Shown here: positions 44,516 through 55,782 of the stretch, piece by piece
How the letters are laid out: each line of letters opens with the position of its first letter
Position numbering within the stretch: the stretch's first letter is position 1
From: Aplectana chamaeleonis
Lineage: Eukaryota > Nematoda > Chromadorea > Rhabditida > Cosmocercidae
Direction of reading: 5' to 3'
DNA length: 64,000 nucleotides
Assembly (NCBI GenBank): GCA_029168955.1
Contig: JAPDOI010001873.1
Location: 1-64,000, forward strand
Position numbers and translations under genes: made by a program
The notes under the pieces: generated by a model
Databases searched by the model: none
What the model was told of the DNA's origin: nothing
Seen by the model: only the letters and a program-made list of their open reading frames with translations

Positions 44516-45036
44516 GCGGTTCAGGACTCATGAGGGAAGTATACAAAGCGTATGTCGGATCTGCGGAAACGATTTGTATTGCTTATAGTTGCGCCATTCG
44601 AATTGATTCGAATCGATATATTCGTATAATTGTCAATCGAATACGTAATCATTATCGGAATTTCTAAAATCGCAGTATTCGAGTACTATTCAAAAATCGG
44701 ACCTGAAAAAAGGGGATATTCGAATATATTCAATAATCGGACCTCCAAAAAAGGGGTATTAGAATCTATTCAATAATCGAAGCCAACTATTCGAATGTTC
44801 ATTCGAATAGTTATAATTTCGAATAAATTTGCCCCGTCGCCGCTATTTATGGTGTATGGTAGATGACAGTGTCTTCCATTGGCAGGTATGACCACGTCAT
44901 AGGATTTTGAAATCACTTGGCGCCTCGCTGCGTGCCCGTCGTCCACGCATTCTTCAGAACTGCCGTGTAAATCACGCATTCTTCAGAACTGCCGTGTAAA
45001 TATCGCTCATTCAGGCCGTGCTTATCTTGCTGTAAA
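44516..45036. repeat. ATTCGAATATATTC motif region
   Basis: 44590-44830 holds repeated ATTCGAATATATTCAATAATCGGACCT-type motifs (given here in part) also present at 55555-55745. 44525-44575 (CATGAGGGAAGTATACAAAG, CGGATCTGCGGAAACG) has an inverted copy at 56738-56795, so both probably belong to one dispersed element. No gene. Confidence 0.5.
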
Positions 45037-45037
45037 T

Positions 45038-45265
45038 ACCGTAAGGTGCAAAACTAGTTTTGGGGGGAGGGCACTGAAGATTTACCTTTAGTAATGACAA
45101 GATTCATTCATGAAAATAAAAATTTCTTTCGTTATCAGATGTGTGATAACTTTATCACTCGTAACTTCCTAGAAATTCCATGGAATTAGATCAATTTCTG
45201 AAAGCGGTATCATTCATTCCACATTTGAATTGTGAGGGTCCCCAACTATTTTTGCACCTACCGTA
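45038..45265. mobile_element. Small foldback MITE, ACCGTAAGGTGCAAAA ends
   Basis: ACCGTAAGGTGCAAAACTAG and CTATTTTTGCACCTACCGTA are inverted ends. GATTCATTCATGAAAA and GCGGTATCATTCATTCC lie inside. An inverted partial copy lies at 53420-53620. Confidence 0.65.
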
Positions 45266-45333
45266 ATCCCTAACTTCAGGGCTGTTTTCTCCAGAAGTAA
45301 GGACTTATAGCTAGTGAAACGTCGAGGCAGTGT

Positions 45334-45603
45334 TCAGCTGGGCCAGTCCACTCTATTTAACCCGAATTTCGGCCTTGTCAAAATTTGACCGGACCTTGCC
45401 TTCAAGGATCTAAATAAGAAAAATAGCCTCTGCTGCGTCTTAGTAGCAATGAGCCTGTAATGCTCTTCAAACGACAGTTTGTTATCTACTACGAACCTGA
45501 GGTCTTTTGTTTTATCGATTGTCTCAATTAGCACACCGTTAATCGGCACACATAGGTGGCATGGATGATTTCGTTTCGGCTGAATTTCCACTGAAATTTT
45601 CAT
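45334..45603 (-). pseudogene. LINE RT C-terminal remnant
   Basis: The 89-residue minus-strand frame contains INGVLIETIDKTKDLRFVVD, KLSFEEHYRLIATKTQQRLF and LFRSLKARS. The pattern NGV.I......KDLG..(V/I)D..L.F..HI..I..KA....(F/L)..R is the segment after the RT palm in CR1/Jockey-like LINEs. Only this thumb-proximal piece survives; no palm motif is found in the flanks. It is unrelated in position to the LINE at 684-5003 and runs the opposite way. Confidence 0.8.
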
Positions 45604-45775
45604 TTTTAAGGCCTAAGCGTTCAAGGATCATGAGTATGGTCTGGGACTTGTTTGGAAAGCGTCAGGGCTCCGATCTATTTGAGATTTTGTGCCGATTGGT
45701 GTCGCTCGGGTTTTCTCATGTGGTTATCCTCTGTTTCGGGGTCTCCGGAGCATTGACAACTCGGCACGCGGGGTG

Positions 45776-45890
45776 TCCGAGTCAGAGAAGCCATTAAAAC
45801 ACAGTGGTAACAAATTTCGTACGAGCGGTCGCCGCGCCGCGCGTTCTCATTGGGGCGCGCCGTTCTCACTGGGGCGCGCCAGCCCACATC
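45776..45890. repeat. 115-bp inverted repeat, left member
   Basis: It begins GAGTCAGAGAAGCC, then AACACAGTGGTAACAAATTTC and GCGGTCGCCGCGCCGCGCG, and ends in two GGGGCGCGCC motifs. The inverse of this string is found at 53186-53300 with only a few differences. Confidence 0.85.
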
Positions 45891-45925
45891 GGTTGCGAAA
45901 CACCGCCGAACGCACACTCCTTCAC

Positions 45926-46268
45926 CTCTTCTCATGCTGTAGTTCACTTCTCCATTCCTTCCTCCTCTCTGTTTCCATCCGTTGCAGTAGTAAATCTTCT
46001 TTAGTTGATTAAATAGGGAATTCGTACTCCTTTCCAGAGATTGGTTGCCTTTTTTGTCTACGAAGCTCGTGTCGATCGTCTCATCTGTGGAGTGATATAG
46101 GTAGGTAAGATTATCAACGTTTGAAAAAATGACATAGCTCGAAAGTACAGAAGAAGAATAGGCTCCATCCCACATCTTGCTCTCACATTGTGTGAAAATA
46201 CAGAGTAGAACATACAATATGTAGAAATGACCGCACACTAGCAGTAGTTTCGAAACATGGTTCATCAT
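45926..46268 (-). CDS. Possible first exon of a secreted protein (unidentified)
   Basis: From the ATG at 46268 the frame begins with a signal-peptide-like run (MMNHVSKLLLVCGHFYILY, then VLLCIFTQC) and continues with a Ser/Thr-rich segment (STDETIDTSFVDKKGNQS). A possible donor AAGAG|GTGAAG ends it at 45926. Beyond that the frame enters the inverted repeat 45776-45890 and stops at 45675. No family was recognised. An overlapping frame (46398-46183) is also open, and no downstream exon was found, so this is a weak call based on composition and the leader-like start. Confidence 0.25.
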
Positions 46269-46715
46269 TATTTGACTTCTTATTGTTGCACTGTTCTACC
46301 CTTTCGTTTAAAAAAAACATCTTCTTCTTCTCAAGGTTATCGTGAGGGTGAATTGGGGCGCCAGCTGGCTGTCGATAACGTTGATAAACCCGCGACACTT
46401 GTTCAATTTGAGTCCATTTGGAATGTCTGATCTCAAGGATATGTCCGATGTGCGAAGGCGAAATGGAACCTAATTAGGTCTCGGTGAGTGCTGGTTTATA
46501 TTACTTTGAGTTGGTCTTAAACTTGGTATTCGCTATGTTTTAGGAAAAGATCTGCGATGAGGATTAAGGTCACCCTTCACGGACGAAAAAATCTACCCGA
46601 CGAAGATTGAAGAAGATATATCACATCAGAGTCTTGATAGCTTTATAGAGATCTACAGAGTTATGCATATTTGTCAAACTTTCTATTGTGTATCAGAAAA
46701 AGTATTAAATTTTGT

Positions 46716-46950
46716 TTATTCAAGTGTGTGAAGTATTAATGAGCACGACTTGTTTGGACTATCATAATCAGATACCCCGTCATTGTCAAAGGGCATAGAG
46801 CACCAGCGAGTCACTAGCGTAGAGCACCGTGTGGGAGTTCCACAAAATTTGTTTCTCATTAGATATAGCTTCAGAATTGCTTTCGGTGATTTGTCTGGGT
46901 TTCTTAGTTCGTGGCGGAGATAGTTTGCCTCGGTGGGGCTCGAAATTAGC
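46716..46950 (-). CDS. Candidate 3' exon of a host gene (unidentified)
   Basis: A minus-strand exon can start after the acceptor TTTTCGCAG at 46951 and read to TAA at 46718-46716. The product contains YLRHELRNPDKSPKAILKLY, a Cys-bearing stretch (FCGTPTRCSTLVTRWCSMPF) and a polar tail ending HTLE. The stop overlaps GAATAAAC, a possible AATAAA polyadenylation signal. The composition is protein-like and unlike neighbouring repeats. The open frame continues upstream to 47198, but that part is low-complexity and looks intronic. No family or upstream exon was identified. Confidence 0.4.
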
Positions 46951-47584
46951 CTGCGAAAATGAATAGAAAACAGCTGCGAAAAATTCCTGAATGTATTATA
47001 GATTCCTAAGCACGAGCGTGCGAATGCAGCAAAAAAAAGAGGCAAAATTGTTGGAAAGAAGTCTGCAAAAACCAGCAAAAATAGTACAGCGAAAATGTTA
47101 TCTGGATCAATTCTGCTGAACCTAGCTAAAAACGGAGTGCTGATTGAAGGTAGTCGACGAAAATCACTGAGAATCAACGAAAACGTGAAAAGATTCAAAA
47201 AGAATTGTTGATATTGAAACTTCTCGCCAGACTCTCGATTTTTAATTTCGAATAAGACCTAGGTTTCAACTGGATTCGGATACTGGAATCAATTTGCCAG
47301 CCTGAATAAGTTTAAATTTTCGAAAAATAGCGCAGCGAAAGTGTTGTAAAGAACAATCTTGCTGAAACTAGCTAAAACGAAGTGCTGTTCAAAATTCGAA
47401 AATCACTGAGAAACAGATCAAGACGCTGTGGAGAATCGGATTTTCTATGCGTACTTCAAAACGCGTTTAAACCATAAATTTCTCAATTAAAAAAACCGGT
47501 GAGAATCAGAAATGAAACGTAAAACATCGATGAAAGGTTCACTTCTTAACATCCTTATACTTAAAGCAGTTATGTCCCGATGTT
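46951..47584. other. Gene-free or intronic stretch
   Basis: AT-rich. Two similar passages (about 47085-47130 and 47320-47380, GCGAAA(A)TGTT...CTGCTGAA(C/A)CTAGCTAAAA) suggest an internal duplication. Nothing coding is supported. Confidence 0.35.
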
Positions 47585-47694
47585 TGTATGTATGTATGTA
47601 TGTATGTATGTATGTATGTATGTATGTATGTATGTATGTATGTATGTATGTATGTATGTATGTATGTATGTATGTATGTATGTATGTATGTATA
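47585..47694 (+). repeat. (TATG)n microsatellite
   Basis: About 27 TATG units without interruption. Open frames of repeated YVCM or THIHTYI type are artefacts. Confidence 0.97.
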
Positions 47695-47989
47695 TGTTTG
47701 TGTAATTGTGTTTCCCCGTGGATCTTCGGAATGGCCGATTAAAACAGGGATGAAATGGTACCAACATTTGCGTGGGTGGGACACTCATCGATTACCAAAA
47801 AATCAGCCTGAATCTCCGATTCCGCGCCTCGGGGCAACCGAGTTTGTCCGTGGGGCGCACTTTTAGCTTTGGGTCATGAAAACTTCCGTGAGTCGTCTAG
47901 CGCTAAAAAGGCAGCTCTAGCGGTAGAGGGGCTCTGATCACGGCGACAGGTCTTCGGTAATATTTTACGGGACGCCGTACAGAATCTCG

Positions 47990-49255
47990 GGTGTGATGAG
48001 TCTGCAGGACAGCAGTGGTAGTGTGCAGGACCCCAGTGAAAGTGTGCCGTACCCGAATGGAAGTGTGCGGGATGTCATAGAAAGTGTGCAGGACCCGAAT
48101 TGGAGTGTGCAGGACGTCATACAAAGTGGGCAGGACCCAAATGGGAGTGTGCAGGACGTCATACAAAGTGGGCAAGACCCAAATGGGAGTGTGCAGGACG
48201 TCATAAAAAGTGCGCAGCACACGAATGGGAGTGTGCAGGACGTCATAGAAAGTGTGCAGTACCCCAGTGGGAGTGTGCAGGACGTTATAGAAAGCGCGCA
48301 GGACCCAAGCGGGGGTATGCAGGACGTCATAGAAACTGTGCAGGACCCAAGTGGGAGTGTGCAGGACGTCATAGAAAGAGTGAAGAACCCGAATGGGAGT
48401 GTGCAGGACGTCATAGAATGAGTGCAGGACCCGAATTGGAGTGTGCAGGACGTCATACAAAGTGGGCAGGACCCAAATGGGAGTGTGCAGGACGTCATAG
48501 AAAGTGCGCAGGACCCGAATTGGAGTGTGCAGGACGTCATACAAAGTGGGCAGGACCCAAATGGGAGTGTGCAGGACGTCATAGAAAGTGCGCAGGACCC
48601 GAATGGGAGTGTGCAGGACCCAAGCGGGGGTGTGCAGGACGTCATAGAAAGTGCGCAGGACCCGAATGGGAGTGTGCAGGACCCAAGCGGGGGTGTGCAG
48701 GACGTCATAGAAAGTGCGCAGCACACGAATGGGAGTGTGCAGGACGTCATAGAAAGTGTGCAGTACCCCAGTGGGAGTGTGCAGGACGTTATAGAAAGTG
48801 CGCAGGACCCAAGCGGGGGTGTGTAGGACGTCATAGAAACTGTGCAGGACCCAAGTGGGAGTGTGCAGGACGTCATAGAAAGTGCGCAGCACACGAATGG
48901 GAGTGTGCAGGACGTCATACAAAGTGGGCAGGACCCAAATGGGAGTGCGCAGGACGTCATAGAAAGTGCGCAGGACCCGAATGGGAGTGTGCAGGACGTC
49001 AAAGAAAGTGTGCAGGACCCAAGCGGGGGTGTGCAGGATGTCATAGAAAGTGCGCAGGACCCGAATGGGAGTGTGCAGGACTCAAACGGGAGTATGCAGG
49101 AAGTCGTAGAAAGTGTGCAGGACCCAAATGGCAGTGTGCAGGACTCAAACGGGAGTATGCAGGAAGTCGTAGAAAGAGCGCAGAACCCGAATTGGAGTGT
49201 GCAGGACGTCATAGAATGAGTGCAGGACTGCAATGATAGTGTTCGCAACGTCACC
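47990..49255. repeat. 42-bp satellite array B
   Basis: About 30 units of GTGCAGGACCCGAATGGGAG then TGTGCAGGACGTCATAGAAA, with higher-order repetition of two- and four-unit blocks (for example 48421-48540 and 48484-48600). Its left border (GGACGCCGTACAGAATCTCG) resembles the border of array A at 26860-26900, so it may be a diverged relative of the 3.2-kb unit. Long frames on both strands (up to 430 residues) are repeat artefacts. Confidence 0.95.
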
Positions 49256-49512
49256 AAGAGTGTAGAATTTTAAAGAAAAGAGATTTCGTCATTTTTCTCC
49301 ATGCCAAATCTCCACCCTTTGTAACAAAGAAAACTAGGAGAACATGTATCTCGAAAAGCGTGCGACGCGTTCTGAAACGGGCGCAGAACTCCGCAGACTT
49401 TTCCTTGCCAATCTGGGGAAGCAAGCAACAGCTTCACTTCCCCACCCCTGTTCGTCGCTTATTACCACGTCTCAGCCACTTTGATTTACTAACTTCCCTA
49501 AACCAGGTTTAT
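49256..49512. other. Sequence between array B and the right 3.2-kb unit
   Basis: Non-repetitive, no gene recognised. It is the left flank of the insertion at 49513. Confidence 0.35.
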
Positions 49513-50147
49513 ATTCCTGAAAGTTTAGGTTCCTGGCAAAAGTAAAGATTTGGCATGGCCATAGAAATATACTCAGTTAAGAAGGGAAAATAAAGAAAAA
49601 TGAGAAAAGGTTTTGAAATATTCCTGAGAACGATTTGGCGTAGAATAATTTGTTTAGCGGGAAATGAAGTGAAATAGTTGAAAGTATGATTTGGCAGTCG
49701 AGTTTGAACCAACTATTGATACGAGTTGTGCAAAACGAGAGATCGCCTTGTCTGTGCTTATCCGTAGAACATATCAAAGCGAAATCACGCGTGAAATGGA
49801 AAGCATCAAAACTTTTTCGGGAGCTGTAATGCGGCGGTCTTCACGTATTAGGTGAAGTAAAATCAACACGCGTGATTTCGCTTTGATATGTTCTACGGAT
49901 AAGGACAGACAAGGCGATCTCTCGTTTTGCACAACTCGTATCAATAGTTGGTTCAAACTCGACTGCCAAATCATACTTTCAACTATTTCACTTCATTTCC
50001 CGCTAAACAAATTATTCTACGCCAAATCGTTCTCAGGAATATTTCAAAACCTTTTCTCATTTTTCTTTATTTTCCCTTCTTAACTGAGTATATTTCTATG
50101 GCCATGCCAAATCTTTACTTTTGCCAGGAACCTAAACTTTCAGGAAT
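49513..50147. repeat. 635-bp foldback of the right unit
   Basis: It starts ATTCCTGAAAGTTTAGG and ends CCTAAACTTTCAGGAAT. The arms are mirror images of each other and match 28896-29522. Open frames here are shadows of the arms. Confidence 0.95.
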
Positions 50148-50214
50148 TTCATTCATTTTTTCTAAAGGTTTCCTTTCTAACATGATTTATGCCTGGTGGT
50201 GTTAGATGAAAGTA

Positions 50215-51985
50215 AACCCACTGATGTCCTGCCCCCTTCTCTATGACCTCCTCCCCACTCCAACTGATAGCCTGCGCACTTTCGATGACGTCCTGCACAC
50301 GCCCACTGATGTCCTGCATCCTTCCACTGATGTCCTACACACTTTCTATAAGGTGCTGCACACTCCCACTATAGTCCTGCACACTCTCACTGATGTCCTG
50401 CACACTTTCTACGGCGTTCTGCGACACCCATTTGGGTCCGGCACTTTCACGGGCGTCCGGCGCACTTTCATTTGGGTCCCACACACTTTCTAGGGCGTTC
50501 TGCGCACGCCCATTTGGGTCTCGCACACTTTCTACGGCGTCCGGCGCACTCCCACTCGGGTCCCGCACACTTTTTACGCCGTCCCGCGCACGCCCGTTTG
50601 GGTTCCGCACACTTTCTACGGCGTTCTGCGCACACCCATTTGGGTCCCGCACACTCTCTACGGCATCCGGCGCACTCCCACTTGGGTTCCGCACACTTTC
50701 TGCGGCGTTCTGCGCACTCCCACGTGAGCCCGCACACTTTCTACGGCGTACGGCGCACTCTCATTTGGGTCCCGCACACTTTCTACGGCGTCCGGCGCAC
50801 TATCATTTGGGTTCTACACACTTTCTAGGGCGTTCTGCGCACACCCATTTGGGTCCCGCACACTTTCTGCGGCGTTCTGCGCACACCCATTTGGGTCCCA
50901 CACATTTACTGCGGCGTTCTGCGCATTCCCACGTGGGTCCCGCACACTTTCTACGGCGTCCGGCGCACTCTCATTTGGGTCCCGCACACTTTCTACGGCG
51001 TCCGGCGCACTATCATTTGGGTTCTACACACTTTCTAGGGCGTTCTGCGCACACCCATTTGGGTCCCGCACACTTTCTGCGGCGTTCTGCGCACACCCAT
51101 TTGAGTCCCGCACACTTTCTACGGCGTCCGGCGCATTCCCACGTGGGTCCCGCACACTTTCTACGGCGTCCGGCGCACTCTCATTTGGATCCCGCACACT
51201 TTCTACGGCGTCCGGCGCACTCTCATTTGGGTCCCACACACTCTCTACGGCGTCCGGCGCACTCCCATTTGGGTCCCGCATACTTTCTACAGCGTCCGGC
51301 GCACTCCCATGTGGGTCCCGCACACTTTCTACGGCGTCCGGCGCACTCTCATTTGGGTCCCGCACACTTTCTACGACGTCCGGCGTACTCTCATTTGGGT
51401 CCAGCACACTTTCTACGGCGTCCGGCGAACTCTCATTTGGGTCGCACACACTTTCTAGGGCGTTCTGCGCACCCCCATTTGGGTCCCGCACACTTTCTAC
51501 GGCGTCCGGCGCACTCTCATTTGGGTCCCGCACACTTTCCACGACGTCCGGCGTACTCTCATTTGGGTCCAGCACACTTTCTACGGCGTCCGGTGAACTC
51601 TCATTTGGGTCCCCACACTTTCTAGGGCGTTCTGCGCACACCCATTTGGGTCCCGCACACTTTCTACGGCGTCCGGCGCATCCTCATTTGGGTCCCGCAC
51701 ACTTTCTACGGCGTCCGGCACACTCCCACTTGGGTCCCGCACACTTTCTACGGCGTCCGGCGCACTCTCATTTGGGTCCCACACACTTTCTAGGGCATTC
51801 TGCGCACACCCATTTGGGTCTCACACACTTTCTACGGCGTTCTGCGCACACCCACTTGGGTCCCGCACACTTTCTGCGGCGTCCGGCGCACTCCTACTTT
51901 GGTCACACACATGTTCTACGACGTCTTTCGCACTCCTGCTGGGGTCCCGCACAGTATCTACGGCGTTCTGTGGCGCACTTCTGAG
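50215..51985. repeat. 42-bp satellite array C (inverse of array A)
   Basis: About 42 units of CACACTTTCTACGGCG(T)TC with CACCCATTTGGGTCCCG, the reverse complement of the array A unit, with the same two variants. The 410-residue plus frame and the minus frames are artefacts of a unit divisible by three. At the foldback side (50220-50400) units become ACTGATGTCCTGCAC-like, resembling array B. Confidence 0.95.
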
Positions 51986-52550
51986 TCACACCGTGCGGCG
52001 TTTCAAAAAGTACTTCCGAGATCCCGCCGTATTGATTGAAGCGTTGCCCCGTCAAATCCTGAGCAAAAGCCTATCAGTAACGGTGTTTATTTCACTAGTT
52101 CATTTTTACGAATAAGCAAACGTCGGTTGGTTTTTAATAACATGTTTACGTGTTTTTGTCTTTTTTTACCCTCAATTTTGAGGTTCCGCAAAAATTGAGC
52201 TACCAACTTCAAAATTTGACAGGAGCTAGGTGCAAACAAAACCAGCTTCCTGGCCAAAAATGAGCTCTCTAGCTCAACGATAAGTGTTCCAACAAGATCG
52301 TGAACGCCAACTGAAAAAAAAGGAGATGAACATTTTTTCGACCAAAATGACGTGGTTTTGACACTTTTTCTCGAATCTCAGGTAACCAATCCGAACCATT
52401 TTTTTGAACAGTTATTCACCTTTCTAAAATATATTAAATGCAAAAAGAACGGTCTTCCTACGTTTACTCTGGACCCTGATACTGAGATCAGGGCGTTGCG
52501 CGATGGCGAATCAAAGCCAAATCTGGTGAGCGCTTCGCGCTCACCACAAT

Positions 52551-53185
52551 ATGTTGAAAGTGCGAGCTTATCAAAATCTGCTTCATAAAACATCAACATC
52601 CACGTGCACACTTCATTTATTGAGAACAAGCGCATGGTGTTGGTCAACCAGGGAAACAGCACCTAAATTGCGGGTGCGTTGTTCCTTATCGTGACAGAAA
52701 TGGTAAAGCGAGAATAATCGCTTGGGAATTCTGCAAATCGGAAGGAAGGGCAGAGGGTTTCGACATAAAGGAAGGAGGGATGGCAGAGGTCGTAGATTTG
52801 GTGCCGGTAACAACCGATCTACCGCTGGCTTCTTATGTTTTGCGGGTTGATCGGACATTTTCATACCCGCAAGCCCAGTTATAAATGTCCGGCAGTCTGC
52901 TCTGTTTAGGAGAGTCCATACGGGCAGCACCTTGTGGGTAGACGGAAGTCAGTTGACAAGCTAATCTGCGTCAGGAAGTTGGCGCACGTCAAAGTTTTCT
53001 CGAGCGAAAACTTCGCTAGGTCTCGCTAGTCAGTAGTAAGTAGTGCTCAGTTCAGCATTAAACTTAGTTCTCACAGTCCACACTGATCCAAGTCAACTTG
53101 GTGGATTCGTTGCAAAGGTGTGATTGTGTAAGATTGAATACCGATCTGAGCAAATTCGTGTGCCTGGCGTCGTTTGGCTGCTGCG
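52551..53185. other. Stretch without a recognised gene
   Basis: GGAAGGAGGGATGGCAGAGG-type purine-rich sequence with an Arg/Gly-rich plus frame broken by stops; no feature supported. Confidence 0.3.
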
Positions 53186-53300
53186 CTGAGATGGCGCGCT
53201 CCAGTGAGAACGGCGCGCCCCAATGAGAACGCGCGGCGCGGCGACCGCTCGCACGAAATTTGTTACCACTGTGTTTCAGTGGCTTCTCCGAGTCAGTATG
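53186..53300. repeat. 115-bp inverted repeat, right member
   Basis: Inverse of 45776-45890: GGCGCGCCCCAATGAGAACG, CGCGGCGCGGCGACCGC, GAAATTTGTTACCACTGTG and GGCTTCTCCGAGTC. The pair brackets 7.3 kb including array B and the right 3.2-kb unit. Confidence 0.85.
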
Positions 53301-53419
53301 ATGAGCGCAGATGACGAAAAGAAAGGCGCTGCCAGCCGGTCCGGCATTCTCTCGGCCCGGCTAAAGTGCAAACTATCTATCTCTTCGTCTCCGCGGGATG
53401 AACCCATTTACAGCTTTGG

Positions 53420-53620
53420 CTGTACAGTACAGGGATAAGTGCAAACCTAGTTTGAGGGGGAGCTTTTGAAATCCCAGTTAAGAACGAAAGCTAGCGCTTT
53501 CAGAAATCAGAGCATTCCCATGGAGTCTCCAGGAAAACGCTCGCGGATAACGATATCATATATCTGATCTCGAGAGAAATTCTTTTTTTCATGAATGAAT
53601 CTTGGGTGCTCCCACAACAA
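53420..53620. mobile_element. Partial inverted copy of the 45038 MITE
   Basis: GTGCAAACCTAGTTTGAGGGGGAG and CATGAATGAATCTT, in inverse order, match 45047-45110. TTTCAGAAATCAG..CATTCCCATGG matches the central part. Confidence 0.5.
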
Positions 53621-53711
53621 GGTTTGCGACTAGGAAGGTTCCGCTAAAGTTACCGATGTTTTTTTTTGGATCGATTCGGTGGAAAAACGTTGTAGGCTGT
53701 ACTTTCTTTAA

Positions 53712-54260
53712 AGGCAGTGGTCGCGATAAAATATGCTTGTCTTATTTTCCTCTCTAAACCCTATTCTGGGTTCTGAGTAGTAGGACCTATAAGAGAAAAA
53801 CGAGAAAAAACCGCTGTTTCGGACCGAATTTCAAGCCTAAATTTTCTTGTCTTTTGATGGTGGACGAGCCCACTCCATATCATCGGCATCGATGATCTCT
53901 AATATCAAAAACATCAGCTGGCTTGAAATTGACTTTCAATCAATGAACCTTCGGATTTAGGTACACATCTAGTCAAAAACATTGCCTGGAGTGCTTTATT
54001 TTATTGCTCAGCTGCTTTTATTAGGTAAATTTGCATTTAGTTCTTCATCTGAATGTCGGTGATTTTTGATTGCTCGGCATGATGCTGCGATCTTTTTTGT
54101 CGTCGCTGTGCACGTGTGCACGAAGTGGAATTTTAAGGCTTTAGAAACTCTCATTTTAGCCCTTTTTTCACCGCGCTACCTTCGTTATTTTTCAGCTGCT
54201 TTCAATCTAAGCTGATTTTTACAGTTTTTTCAATAACGTTTTTCATCGTGACCACTGCCT
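53712..54260. mobile_element. TTAA MITE, GGTCGCGAT subfamily
   Basis: TTAA at 53708-53711 and 54261-54264. Ends AGGCAGTGGTCGCGATAAAA and ATCGTGACCACTGCCT. It is collinear with 5892-6454. Confidence 0.9.
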
Positions 54261-54264
54261 TTAA

Positions 54265-55540
54265 TGAGGTGGTACAGAGGAACTGGTCAACAAATAGGCT
54301 ACTTACTGTAATTTAAAAAAAACGCTACAAATCGGAAAACCTTGGAGATTTCTCATGGGTCACCACTTATTCTCAAATAAGTGTGTAATTCTATAAAAAG
54401 GGAGCTGTTTCAGCCAGAAGTGGTTTTGGGCAGACAGAAACGTTCCAAAAAAAAGGAGCAACAGTAAAACGGGATGTGCGAGTCATCAAAAAATTAACAA
54501 AATTTCTTGAGAACTAATTCACTTGGCAAAAACTTTCAATTCCCAATAACAAGCCGTTGCTCTATTTTGCATGGAAGAGCTTATTCCCTCTCGATGAAAG
54601 ACTCACTTGTTTGGAAAGGTTCACTTGCTTCTGTACTTTCACCAGTTCACTTTTCTGATCAGCGAAAGGAAACCGTTTATGTGGGTCAGGCTTTATGTCT
54701 TTTTTTCGATAACAGGTATTAAATAGTTCCACCGGTACTAGAATAACCGGAGCAAGCTCCTTTCGAAAAGCACAAAGCTCTTCTCTGAAGAATAACAAGA
54801 GTTGATTTCGTGAATTCAAAATATCAGCTACGGGAATTGGTTCTCAAGAAGCATTATTAACTTTTTGTAGACTCGCCCACTCCACTTTCCTATTGTTTCT
54901 TTTTGTAGGAACGTTTCTGTCAGCATCAAGTCACTTTTACTTGAAAGTACTCATTTTTTATAGAGTTTGCTTTGTTTTTTCTTCTTTATCATATGTTTAA
55001 TCAGCAGGTTAGTATTGCATCCAGTAATTTTCTTAACCGAACTGAAGTTTTATAAAAATAGTGAGCGTTCGAACTGTTCCCGATTTTTAGGGAATAGAAA
55101 TACTGGTTAAACTCGAAGAATTTTTACTGCAGGAAATGCATTCTCAGTTTTTGATTAATCTCAGCATAGCTACAAAAGACGAAGCGGTGTGGCCGATGTT
55201 TGCCAGATTATGCAGCAAAACCTCGCTCATCTGACAGGTGCGTTCCGACGACACAACAGTAGCGTCTTTTTCTTTGTGTCTCCGTCGCGAGAGCCAGGAT
55301 GGAGGGCGCAGCAAACGCGAGGGAAAGTGGGCGAGGCATGCTTGGTTGTCAATGGTACCGCAACCCTGTTTCGTAGGCGAATCAAGTTCTCTCCTTCGTG
55401 TGTTTGTGCGGAGGGCAGCGGGAAAGTGTGAGGGAAGGGTACGTAGCATACACGCACACACACACGATCAGTGGCAGTGAGTTTCACTTCGAAGTACATA
55501 GAGGATCCACTGACAGCTCACCTGGCCTGTTTTCAGTCTG
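54265..55540. other. Stretch without a supported gene
   Basis: Several frames of 70-105 residues (54507-54819, 55144-55499) overlap on both strands. None has a recognisable motif or convincing splice sites. Confidence 0.35.
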
Positions 55541-55554
55541 TCGCTTTGAAATGA

Positions 55555-55745
55555 TTCGAAAAATTATTCGAATATATTCGAATCGAATTTATTCAAATCT
55601 ATTCAGAATTCGGACCTCGAAAAAATGGTCATTCGAATATATTCAAAAATCGGACGTCGAAAAAAAGGGTGTATTGGAATCTATCCAAACATCGAACGTA
55701 AAAAGGGGGTCATTCGAATATATTCGATATTCGGTCTTTTCGTCC
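55555..55745. repeat. ATTCGAATATATTC motif array
   Basis: Repeats of ATTCGAATATATTC and ATCGGACGTCGAAAAA-type motifs, as at 44590-44830. Confidence 0.6.
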
Positions 55746-55782
55746 ACGGCACAACTATAGTATTGCTCCTATCTCTTGGGAA

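Larger units (their letters stand above)
49513..52550. mobile_element. 3.2-kb satellite-plus-foldback unit, right copy (inverted)
   Basis: In inverse orientation to 26341-29522: foldback first (49513-50147), then satellite (50215-51985), then the 560-bp unique part, ending with the hairpin GTGAGCGC-TTC-GCGCTCAC (52526-52544) and CACAAT. The unique part adjoining the satellite (51986-52110) appears to differ from the left copy by a single base insertion over more than 200 bp when compared by eye, so the duplication is recent. Outside 49513 and 52550 the two copies have unrelated flanks, as expected for mobile units. Confidence 0.8.

Noticed and set aside
47512..47866. YVCMYVCM / THIHTYIHTYI repeat ORFs
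   Set aside because: Translation of the TATG microsatellite.
47965..49257. 430-residue minus ORF and 378-residue plus ORF
   Set aside because: Same artefact in satellite array B.
50393..51625. 410-residue plus ORF
   Set aside because: Satellite array C read in an open frame; mirror of array A.
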